DNA of 38,493 bases from a virus. Positions 14,181-20,869 of the stretch are shown here, piece after piece. The notes under the pieces were generated by a model. It ran no database searches. It was not told where the DNA came from and saw nothing but the letters and a program-made list of their open reading frames with translations. The position numbers and the translations under genes are program-made. The DNA is taken from IMG/VR virus record IMGVR_UViG_3300042450_000471, positions 1-38,493 of that record, one strand, 5' to 3'. The stretch's first letter is position 1; every line of letters starts with the position of its first letter.

Positions 14181-15556
14181 TGACTAATCCACAACAAGCA
14201 CTCATAGGCATACTGATGACTGGTGAGACCCACCAAGAACTAATGCCTCAATTAGGTGAGCATCTCTTCAATGAGGTGCTTACCTCAAGATGTTACCAAG
14301 TAATCAAGAAAGTAATTGACAAAGGTCTTACACCTAACTTGGTCAACTTCTTTATGACATCAAACGAGATTGATAAGTTCACTCCTAAAGAAACATCTGA
14401 GATAGTGATGTGGTCAAACAACCTGACCTATAATGAACCAGTCAATGAATACATTGCCATACTAAAGGATGAACACATCAAGAGGTCAATAGCATCAATC
14501 GTAACTGAGCAATCATTAGGTCTAAGTAATACTGATGGATTCACAACTGCTACATCAATCATCAAGTCATTGACCAGCCTACTTGATACTGGAAGCAATT
14601 CAGATAACATCATTGACCTATCACAATTGACTAACGATGAACGTGAGGCATACTACAGAAGAGCAGCCTTAACTCAATCAGGTAAGACCACTGGACTTGA
14701 GACTGGACTCAATGCACTCAATAAGTTTACTGGTGGATTCCATCCTGAGTTCATCATCATTGCTGGTAGACCAAGTATGGGTAAGACTGCTCTTGCACTC
14801 TTTCACGGAATGAAGAGTGGTGAGGCTGGTATCTATTTCAATCTTGAGATGAACAAGAGTCAACTATGTCAGAGGCTAATACTTCAAGAGGCTGGTGATT
14901 TAATCCACTCATCAAGACTTAGAGATGGTAACCTTAGTCAATCTGAACTCCATTCATTTGAAAGAACTATTGGCAGCATAGAGAAAGCACCATTCTTGAT
15001 TTACGATAAGGCAAGGTGTGGAGTCCACGAGGCAATAAGGGTAATGAAGAGAGAGCATCGTAAAGGCAGATGTAAGTGGGCAATCATCGACTATTTGCAA
15101 TTGATGACCATAGAAGGCTTTAGAGGAGGTAACAGAGAGGCAGAGGTAGCTGAGATTAGCCGAACCCTAAAAGCAGCACAGAAGGAGTTAGGGATACCAA
15201 TTATAGCACTTGCTCAGTTGAGCAGAGAAGTTGAAAAGAGACCTGACAAGAAACCAATCCTATCTGACCTGAGAGAATCAGGTTCATTAGAGCAAGATGC
15301 AGACTCAGTTGCATTCGTTTGGAGACCATCATACTATGGTCTTGAAGATGATAATGGCAATCCATACACCAATCATATCTTCTACTTGTTTGAGAAGCAT
15401 AGGCAAGGAGCAACTGGTGTAGTTGAGTTCAGGCACTCACCCAATATGACCAACTTTACTGATGTACTTACCCACGATATAGGCAGCACATTCTTACCAC
15501 AACCAGCTAAAGACTTACGACACTATGCAGACAAAGATTGGGATAAACCATTCTGA
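14180..15556 (+). CDS. dnaB: Replicative DNA helicase, DnaB family
   Basis: 458 residues, normal for DnaB. The N-terminal helical domain starts at NPQQALIGILM and is joined by a linker (about 100-165) to a RecA-like motor. Walker A is GRPSMGKT (196-203), Walker B lies in AIIDYLQLM, followed by a LAQLSREVEKR segment, DLRESGSLEQDAD and an arginine-containing FEKHRQGATG. All motor motifs are intact. It unwinds the phage replication fork, probably loaded by the initiator-like protein at 11994. The 3' end overlaps the next gene by 32 bases. Confidence 0.95.
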   Translation: MTNPQQALIGILMTGETHQELMPQLGEHLFNEVLTSRCYQVIKKVIDKGLTPNLVNFFMTSNEIDKFTPKETSEIVMWSNNLTYNEPVNEYIAILKDEHIKRSIASIVTEQSLGLSNTDGFTTATSIIKSLTSLLDTGSNSDNIIDLSQLTNDEREAYYRRAALTQSGKTTGLETGLNALNKFTGGFHPEFIIIAGRPSMGKTALALFHGMKSGEAGIYFNLEMNKSQLCQRLILQEAGDLIHSSRLRDGNLSQSELHSFERTIGSIEKAPFLIYDKARCGVHEAIRVMKREHRKGRCKWAIIDYLQLMTIEGFRGGNREAEVAEISRTLKAAQKELGIPIIALAQLSREVEKRPDKKPILSDLRESGSLEQDADSVAFVWRPSYYGLEDDNGNPYTNHIFYLFEKHRQGATGVVEFRHSPNMTNFTDVLTHDIGSTFLPQPAKDLRHYADKDWDKPF

Positions 15557-15785
15557 GTATTTGAACTACTTAGATAAGCACCTTACTGAGCCATTTGTAA
15601 TGCTGGATGAGATGAATCTTACCTATGAGCAGTTTGAAGAACTATTCAATAACTCTTACCCATTTCGTCAGATGTGGTCAATTGAATGTGACTTGACCTA
15701 TTACGAGATAAGAAGTGGTAGGTGTGAGTATGCTAAGGTGTATCACGGCAAGATATTTTGCACCAATAAACGATGCAAAACATAA
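15525..15785 (+). CDS. Unknown small protein
   Basis: 86 residues overlapping the end of the helicase by 32 bases. The N-terminus is helical and acidic; the C-terminus has Cys residues in a short basic tail (GKIFCTNKRCKT), possibly a metal knuckle. A later start at 15570-15600 cannot be excluded. No recognised family. Confidence 0.5.
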   Translation: MQTKIGINHSEYLNYLDKHLTEPFVMLDEMNLTYEQFEELFNNSYPFRQMWSIECDLTYYEIRSGRCEYAKVYHGKIFCTNKRCKT

Positions 15786-15797
15786 TCATAAAATCAC

Positions 15798-15805
15798 TAT
15801 ATTTG
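15798..15805 (+). promoter_or_regulatory. -7 element directly upstream of a start codon
   Basis: TATATTTG, perfect TAnnTTTG, with its last G only 7 nt before the ATG at 15813. The transcription start would fall within 0-3 nt of the ATG, so a leaderless or nearly leaderless mRNA is expected. No convincing -33 TTG at the usual distance. Confidence 0.5.
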
Positions 15806-15812
15806 TGGCACT

Positions 15813-16025
15813 ATGGAAGAAATGAAGAAAGAAAATAGGGGTGGTAAGAGACTTGGTGCTGGTCATCCTTTTAAGTATGGTGAGAAGACAATCAACATTA
15901 CATTTAGAATACCAACTTCGCATAAGGAACTCATCAAGGTAATGGTCAAGCAGTATCTTGATAGGGTGAGTGATGAACATAAATCAAACAAACCAACTAA
16001 ACCTGAACAACATTATGGCTGCTGA
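15813..16025 (+). CDS. Small basic DNA-binding-like protein
   Basis: 70 residues. N-terminal GGKRLGAGHPFKYGEKT is a glycine/basic motif common at the start of small phage and plasmid DNA-binding proteins. It is followed by a strand-helix-helix unit (INITFRIPTSHKELIKVMVKQYL) resembling ribbon-helix-helix repressors. It heads a chain of five overlapping small genes and could regulate that chain. The stop overlaps the next ATG by 11 nt (TAT GG geometry). Confidence 0.6.
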   Translation: MEEMKKENRGGKRLGAGHPFKYGEKTINITFRIPTSHKELIKVMVKQYLDRVSDEHKSNKPTKPEQHYGC

Positions 16026-16236
16026 ACAATCTGTTATTGAACTAATCTTTGAACAACAAAACGAATTGACCATTGATGATTTTAATCTATGGCTAACATC
16101 TAACTATGAAGAGTTAAAGTCTCAGCATAAGTTAGAAGTAATGGGTGCATTTGATTGTGGTCAAGAGGATGCATATAAGAGTGGATTCTCAACTCACGGC
16201 TCATCTGTATTTTATAAAGAGTCATATGGAGAGTAA
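16015..16236 (+). CDS. Small overlapping-array protein, member 1
   Basis: 73 residues from ATG 16015. Acidic helical protein ending SYGE. It shares with the next three genes a C-terminal aromatic-Tyr-Gly-Glu/Lys ending and the pattern 'IE/VD..L' near the N-terminus plus an 'EVMGAFDCGQEDAY' helix at the place of the others' 'QI..A' helix. More diverged than members 2-4. Confidence 0.55.
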   Translation: MAAEQSVIELIFEQQNELTIDDFNLWLTSNYEELKSQHKLEVMGAFDCGQEDAYKSGFSTHGSSVFYKESYGE

Positions 16237-16441
16237 GCAGTTAGCAGTTGATTGGCTGGTTGAAAAGATTAAGGCAGCTAAACCTGATTTCAAATTTGAT
16301 GCATTGATTAGAGAAGCTAAAGAAATGGAGAAGCATCAGATAATGAATGCTATTGGTGTAGGTAGTTACTTCTCACCAGTATTCCCTGACAAATATCATT
16401 ATAGAGCAGAAGACCATTACACATTAACCTATGGAGAATAA
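16226..16441 (+). CDS. Small overlapping-array protein, member 2
   Basis: 71 residues from ATG 16226, inside the SYGE codons of the previous gene (11-nt overlap). MESKQLAVDWLVEKI, then AKEMEKHQIMNAI and a C-terminal LTYGE. Members 3 and 4 share WL, the KA(K/I)..EK.QI(I/M).A helix and the YG ending. Family of unknown function known to me from Bacteroidota phages. Confidence 0.65.
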   Translation: MESKQLAVDWLVEKIKAAKPDFKFDALIREAKEMEKHQIMNAIGVGSYFSPVFPDKYHYRAEDHYTLTYGE

Positions 16442-16688
16442 AAAGCAAACACCTATTGATTGGTTATTAAAAGAACTAACTCCAAAAATAGAATGGATTC
16501 CTTATAAAAAGTTTGATGCAATTGCTGAGATTATAGACAAAGCAAAAGCAATTGAGAAGGAGCAGATAATAGATGCCTATCTACAAAAAAGAGGTAAGGG
16601 TGGAATATCAGAGGCATTAAAATTTTGGGATGAAGCAGAGCAATACTACAACGAAACCTATGGAAAATCAGAATCAATCAGCAGTTGA
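16431..16688 (+). CDS. Small overlapping-array protein, member 3
   Basis: 85 residues from ATG 16431 inside the previous TYGE codons. IDWLLKEL, KAKAIEKEQIIDAY, then AEQYYNETYGK. Unlike the others it has lost the stop just after YGK and runs on for six more residues (SESISS), so its overlap with member 4 is 29 nt instead of 11. Confidence 0.65.
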   Translation: MENKKQTPIDWLLKELTPKIEWIPYKKFDAIAEIIDKAKAIEKEQIIDAYLQKRGKGGISEALKFWDEAEQYYNETYGKSESISS

Positions 16689-16872
16689 GTGGTTAATGGA
16701 TAAACTACCTACCATAGATAAGTATGACCCTTATTATGAAGATATAATCCAACAAGCCAAAGCAATGGAAAAGGAGCAGATAATTGAAGCATATGAACAA
16801 GGAGAATCAGAGTGGACACCATTTGAATTTAAGACTGCACAAGACTACTACACCTCATCCTATGGAAAGTAA
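16660..16872 (+). CDS. Small overlapping-array protein, member 4
   Basis: 70 residues from ATG 16660 inside the TYGK codons of member 3. VEWLMDKL, QAKAMEKEQIIEAYEQG, then QDYYTSSYGK. Clearly paralogous to members 2 and 3. The stop follows YGK and overlaps the next gene by 11 nt. Confidence 0.65.
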   Translation: MENQNQSAVEWLMDKLPTIDKYDPYYEDIIQQAKAMEKEQIIEAYEQGESEWTPFEFKTAQDYYTSSYGK

Positions 16873-17245
16873 TCTACTACTTATACCTTGTGCAATTGAA
16901 TCAGTAGCCACAAGACGAGATAAGACCTTAAAGGTAGTGATAGGTACACAAGAACTATCACCAGCAAAAGCAGCAGAGTTATTCAACCAATGGACATCAG
17001 GTGTAGGTGTAATGGCATTTAAAGGTGAATCATTCAATTACAATGATGAGGAGTTACTCAAGTCAATCAAGATAGATGCAGATGAGATGGGTTCTAAGAC
17101 ACCCAGTCAAAGGTTGAGGTCTTGCCTCTATATTTTGTTTGAACGCAATCCTGAAGGCTTTAATGACTTCAATGCCTACTATGCATCAATGATGGATAAG
17201 TTCATCGATATGGTCAAGAAACGAATTGACACCTACCAGCTATGA
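16862..17245 (+). CDS. Conserved phage protein of unknown function
   Basis: 127 residues from ATG 16862 (MESNLLLIPCAIESVATRR), inside the SYGK codons of member 4. Features: RRDKTLKVVIGTQELSP, then KTPSQRLRSCLYILFE and a helical end with MMDKFIDMVKK. I associate this pattern with a conserved Bacteroidota phage family near replication and terminase genes, function unknown. The stop overlaps the next start (ATGA). Confidence 0.65.
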   Translation: MESNLLLIPCAIESVATRRDKTLKVVIGTQELSPAKAAELFNQWTSGVGVMAFKGESFNYNDEELLKSIKIDADEMGSKTPSQRLRSCLYILFERNPEGFNDFNAYYASMMDKFIDMVKKRIDTYQL

Positions 17246-17628
17246 ACAAGACCCACACCATACAAGATTCAAGTGGTAATAAGTTAATTGCCTCTCATAA
17301 GGATTCAATCATCAATCTATCATTGTTACTTAGTGATGGTAAGAAGAGAGCCATAGGTCAGATTGATAAAGCAACAAGGACATTAAGGTTAATCAGGTCA
17401 AGGTCTAAGCATCTGATGAGAGTAAACAATTCATATGGAATCAACTACTACCTGATTGAGAATGGTCAGACCTTTGACAAGGTTGAGATAGTTGATGAGC
17501 AGAATACTTGGGTAGTGCCTAAAGAATATATCATTGAGCATTGCACCACGATGAACTTCAAGACTCAGGGATTCGAACTACAGAAGTTCATATCACTTGA
17601 TAAACTAAATTCTTATGTAACTTTGTAG
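17242..17628 (+). CDS. Unknown protein upstream of terminase
   Basis: 128 residues, ATGA overlap with the previous gene. Strand-rich and basic (ATRTLRLIRSRSKHLMRV), with a C-terminal KTQGFELQKFISLDKL. No recognised domain. The terminase promoter lies inside its 3' end. Confidence 0.6.
   Translation: MNKTHTIQDSSGNKLIASHKDSIINLSLLLSDGKKRAIGQIDKATRTLRLIRSRSKHLMRVNNSYGINYYLIENGQTFDKVEIVDEQNTWVVPKEYIIEHCTTMNFKTQGFELQKFISLDKLNSYVTL
17597..17625 (+). promoter_or_regulatory. Promoter for the terminase/tail operon, nearly leaderless
   Basis: TTG at 17597-17599, 18 nt, TAACTTTG at 17618-17625 (perfect TAnnTTTG). The ATG at 17631 is only 5 nt further, so transcription should start at or next to the start codon. 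Confidence 0.65.
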
Positions 17629-17630
17629 CT

Positions 17631-18077
17631 ATGGAAGCACAAGACGAACCAAACAAGGGAGGTAGACCAACTAAGTACAAGGAGGCATTCAATGACCAAG
17701 TCTTTGAAATGGCTCTTCTTGGTTTATCAGATAGCCAAATGGCTAACATCTTAGGTATAACTGAACAAACATTAAACAATTGGAAAACCGAACACCCAAT
17801 GTTTTTTGAGTCGTTAACGCAAGGGAAAGAGAATGCTGACGGCAAAGTGGCAAGGGCAATGTACAAGAGAGCATTGGGTCTCACAATCATTGAGGAGGCA
17901 TTGACTAAGGATGGTCAGGTAGTTCAGTTGAGAAAAGAACTTCCTCCTGATACACCAGCAGCAAAGCATTGGTTAGCCAATCGACAAAGAAAACTTTGGG
18001 CAAACAATGGTGAGTCAACATTCAATACGACTGAGCCACTAATCATCATACGAACTGAGGGAGACAAGGATGAATGA
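17631..18077 (+). CDS. terS: Terminase small subunit
   Basis: 148 residues. N-terminal GGRPTKYKEAFNDQVFEMA, then a helix-turn-helix (LGLSDSQMANILGITEQTLNNW, split around residue 40) and a helical oligomerisation region with a C-terminal tail. This matches small terminases that recognise phage DNA and feed TerL, whose gene follows with an ATGA overlap. Slightly shorter than average but complete. Confidence 0.85.
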   Translation: MEAQDEPNKGGRPTKYKEAFNDQVFEMALLGLSDSQMANILGITEQTLNNWKTEHPMFFESLTQGKENADGKVARAMYKRALGLTIIEEALTKDGQVVQLRKELPPDTPAAKHWLANRQRKLWANNGESTFNTTEPLIIIRTEGDKDE

Positions 18078-19354
18078 GTTTCAAACTAACCAAGAGGCAG
18101 ACTACTGCATATGACTTAGCAGTCAATGGAGTCAAGAAGGTTATAGTGTTTGGTGGTGCAATACGTGGTGGTAAGACCTACTGGTTGCTCCTTACCCTAT
18201 CATCACTCTGCTTACTCTATCCCAAGTCAAGATGGGTAATCATTCGTAAGACCTTACCTGACCTCAAGAGAACTACCTTTCCATCATTCTCATCAATACT
18301 CAATGATGGAATGTATGAGTATATCAGTTCTTGGAATCGTGAGACCAATGTGGTTACCTTCACCAATGGCTCAGAGTTAATCTTTATGGCTGAGAGTTAT
18401 GACGATGACAAAGACTTGAATAGGTTCAGAGGACTTGAGGTGAATGGTGCTGGACTTGACGAGGTCAATGAACTTCAAGAAGCAACATTCTATAAGGTTC
18501 AAGAGAGGATTGGCAGTTGGAATAAGGCTATAGGTCAAGTACCCATTGTTTGCCTTGCCACTTGCAATCCAGCCAACAACTGGGTCAAGTCAGTAATCTA
18601 TGATAGATGGAGGAGTGATACACTACCTGACAAGTGGGCATACATCAACTCACGCATCACAGATAACCCATACATCAGTCAAGAGTATCTTGAGTCATTG
18701 AAGGAACTACCACCAATCCAGTATGCAAGATTCGTAGAGGGTGATTGGGATGTGATGGATGAGGTAAGTAATCCATTCTTGTATGCTTGGGATGATGATA
18801 GACACATAGATGATTCATTAAGTCTTAACCCTCACCTACCAGTATTCGTATCTGTGGATTTCAACATCAACCCACTCTCAGCATTAATCATCCAGCAACA
18901 CACCACTAAAGGTTGTTCAGTAGTTGGTGAGATAAACATAGACAAGGGTAGTATAGATGCATTCTGTGATTACGTGGAAGGATTGAATATACCAAGAGGT
19001 ATGCTAAGAATAACTGGTGATGCAATGGGCAATGGTAGGAGCATTCAGCAACGTGATAACTCATCAGCCTATACCCAAATCAAAAGAAGGTTACACCTTG
19101 CAGATTCACAGATAATCATACCAGCGAATCCTACCCACTACAATAGTCGAATAGACTGCAACAATGCACTAACTCGTCTTGAGATAAAGGTGAACTCAGT
19201 TAGGTGTAAATCATTCGTGTATGATTGTAAACAAGTCCAATGCAATGCTGATGGAGGAATCATTAAGAGCAATCGAAAAAACTTATCAGAGAGAGCAGAT
19301 TTTCTTGATTGTTTCCGTTACTTTGTGAATTCAATTTTAAAACGATACCTATGA
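18074..19354 (+). CDS. terL: Terminase large subunit
   Basis: 426 residues, normal size. ATPase half: Walker A GGAIRGGKT (27-35), Walker B region GAGLDEVNEL (near 130), coupling-motif-like ATCNPAN. Nuclease half: FVSVDFNINPLSALI (near 255-270), ITGDAMGNG and a final RADFLDCFRYF segment carrying the expected Asp residues. It pumps DNA into the procapsid and cuts it. Circular closure of the map is consistent with headful packaging, but packaging type cannot be settled from sequence. Confidence 0.95.
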   Translation: MSFKLTKRQTTAYDLAVNGVKKVIVFGGAIRGGKTYWLLLTLSSLCLLYPKSRWVIIRKTLPDLKRTTFPSFSSILNDGMYEYISSWNRETNVVTFTNGSELIFMAESYDDDKDLNRFRGLEVNGAGLDEVNELQEATFYKVQERIGSWNKAIGQVPIVCLATCNPANNWVKSVIYDRWRSDTLPDKWAYINSRITDNPYISQEYLESLKELPPIQYARFVEGDWDVMDEVSNPFLYAWDDDRHIDDSLSLNPHLPVFVSVDFNINPLSALIIQQHTTKGCSVVGEINIDKGSIDAFCDYVEGLNIPRGMLRITGDAMGNGRSIQQRDNSSAYTQIKRRLHLADSQIIIPANPTHYNSRIDCNNALTRLEIKVNSVRCKSFVYDCKQVQCNADGGIIKSNRKNLSERADFLDCFRYFVNSILKRYL

Positions 19355-19698
19355 GCATATGTTCACCTTGTTACGACTCAGGCAGTTATGTTGATGTATG
19401 TGCTACTGGTCTGACCTTTGGGGTAGCAGCACCTGACACCTCTTACCTTGTGTGCATCCAGTATAAGGCTACTGGTCGCATTCAGACCTTTGTAAGCATT
19501 AGTGATGAGTTTGGTAACATTACCATTGAAGGTGTGTTGATAGACCCATTGCAAGGCTATACTCTTTGGATAACAACTGATACACCAAATGGTACAAGGC
19601 AAGACCTGACCATAGGTGAAGTCACCTATACTTGCATTGACTTCAGCATTGCGGTAAGTGATAGTGAACCATCAATAGTTAACCTGACCAATGAGTAA
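19351..19698 (+). CDS. Unknown Cys-containing structural-type protein
   Basis: 115 residues from ATG 19351 (ATGA overlap with TerL). Strand-rich with an N-terminal CSPCYDSGSYVDVC and a Thr/Gly-rich body (LQGYTLWITTDTPNG). The fold looks like a small immunoglobulin-like or jelly-roll domain by strand pattern only. Possible head or tail decoration. No family recognised. Confidence 0.5.
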   Translation: MSICSPCYDSGSYVDVCATGLTFGVAAPDTSYLVCIQYKATGRIQTFVSISDEFGNITIEGVLIDPLQGYTLWITTDTPNGTRQDLTIGEVTYTCIDFSIAVSDSEPSIVNLTNE

Positions 19699-19897
19699 GC
19701 TATCTGCAATCATCAGAGGGTGGTACTACTACCTTACTGCCAACAAGAAGTCAAGGGAACTCAGCAAGGGTCGGACTGCCATATGTAACAACTGCCAACA
19801 TAGGTACAAACCACTTAACGTATGTAATGCTTGTGGTTGCTTTCTTCCAGCTAAGACAAGGGTAGAGGATGCACAATGCCCTCACGAATACTGGTGA
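19691..19897 (+). CDS. Zinc-ribbon protein
   Basis: 68 residues. Cys pairs C32/C35 (ICNNC), C45/C48 plus C50 (CNACGCFLPAKTRV) and C63 (QCPHEYW). The CGCFLPAKTR signature is typical of a small zinc-ribbon family in Bacteroidota phages, often in late tail operons. Function unknown. 8-nt overlap with the preceding gene. Confidence 0.75.
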   Translation: MSKLSAIIRGWYYYLTANKKSRELSKGRTAICNNCQHRYKPLNVCNACGCFLPAKTRVEDAQCPHEYW

Positions 19898-19900
19898 GAT

Positions 19901-20161
19901 ATGGCTAACTTCATAATCTTACAATCGACCCTAATTGAATACAACAAGAGTATAGAAGATGAAGCATTACAAGAACTATCTGCAATTGATTTAGGTGACT
20001 GCAAGGTGCTGGTCAATGTCAATGCAATTATGATGGTGGTAGAGAATCAAGGAACTACAATACTAACTTTGACCAACTTGGATAGGCTGGTCAGCAACAA
20101 TAACATTGATGAAGTTATACAGAAGATTAATGCCTCGCAAGTGGTTGCATCTATTCAATAG
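19901..20161 (+). CDS. Unknown small tail-operon protein
   Basis: 86 residues, strand then helix pattern (CKVLVNVNAIMMVVENQGTT, then IDEVIQKINASQ). No recognised domain. It overlaps the following gene by about 30 nt. Confidence 0.5.
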   Translation: MANFIILQSTLIEYNKSIEDEALQELSAIDLGDCKVLVNVNAIMMVVENQGTTILTLTNLDRLVSNNNIDEVIQKINASQVVASIQ

Positions 20162-20759
20162 ATGGAATAAGAAACAATCAAGTTACAACTTGGTGAAGGT
20201 GTTCACTAAGGATGGTTACAACTACCTACGATTCCCAAAGGAGACCAATATGCCACTTGAAAGGTTTAGTATGTCAATGGCACTACTTGAACGATTGAGT
20301 TCAGGTATAAGTGGTAGTGAGATGGAAGGCATACTGGAAGGAATGGAGAAGGCATTGGCTGCTGGTCTATCCAATCCAAAGAATGCAGCATTGGTTGCTA
20401 CCTACATTCACATCATTCGTGAGAGACAAGACACCATTATCCATCGTGACCTACTGCTGAACATTGCAGCCACTTGGATTATCAGAGACGATGAAGACCC
20501 AGCAATTATCAACAACGATATCCACAAAGAGAAACTTGAAGTATTTGAAAAGATGTGCAAGGAGGGTTCACACGATTTTTTTACACGTTTGGGTATAGAG
20601 CCGCTAATACCCTTAATGTCTATGTCAGCAGAAGACTTCAAGAAGTTATGGGAATACAACCAAGAAGCACAAAAGAATCTATTCAAAGCCTTGACCCACT
20701 TAGTTGGAGTCCAAGATACAGAGCGAGTGAATCGACCAAGAGAATTAAAACTCAAGTGA
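20130..20759 (+). CDS. Tail assembly chaperone (frame-0 product)
   Basis: About 209 residues from ATG 20130 (MPRKWLHLFNRW); an ATG at 20106 gives 217. Predicted helical, soluble, acidic in the middle. It lies directly upstream of the tape measure gene, where lambda-type phages encode the G/GT chaperone pair. It contains T TTT TTT in the -1 slippery phase at 20576-20582 followed by a stem-loop, and the -1 frame stays open to 20869. So this frame is probably the short (G-like) form and the shifted product the long (GT-like) form. Confidence 0.6.
   Translation: MPRKWLHLFNRWNKKQSSYNLVKVFTKDGYNYLRFPKETNMPLERFSMSMALLERLSSGISGSEMEGILEGMEKALAAGLSNPKNAALVATYIHIIRERQDTIIHRDLLLNIAATWIIRDDEDPAIINNDIHKEKLEVFEKMCKEGSHDFFTRLGIEPLIPLMSMSAEDFKKLWEYNQEAQKNLFKALTHLVGVQDTERVNRPRELKLK
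20576..20612 (+). promoter_or_regulatory. Programmed -1 frameshift signal (tail chaperone)
   Basis: Heptamer T TTT TTT (20576-20582) in correct codon phase, 8-nt spacer, then a stem GGGTAT (20591-20596) / ATACCC (20607-20612) with a 10-nt loop. Confidence 0.65.
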
Positions 20760-20869
20760 TGACAATTGTTGAGGGTGATGTGGTATCTTATAATCAACTT
20801 ATGGGTGGTGATGTTGACCTTTTTATTACTAAATTTGAATCGTTCATAAAATCTCAACAACGTGGCTAA
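20582..20869 (+). CDS. -1 frame extension of the tail chaperone (GT-like)
   Basis: After slippage at 20576-20582 the -1 frame reads YTFGYRAANTLNV... for 95 residues to the stop at 20869, which overlaps the tape measure start by 8 nt. The part beyond the frame-0 stop (from the TGATG at 20757-20761) has 36 residues (MTIVEGDVVSYNQLMGGD...). That piece could instead be made as a separate small protein from the ATG at 20759. Both explanations fit; the slippery site and hairpin favour frameshifting. Confidence 0.55.
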   Translation, partial: YTFGYRAANTLNVYVSRRLQEVMGIQPRSTKESIQSLDPLSWSPRYRASESTKRIKTQVMTIVEGDVVSYNQLMGGDVDLFITKFESFIKSQQRG

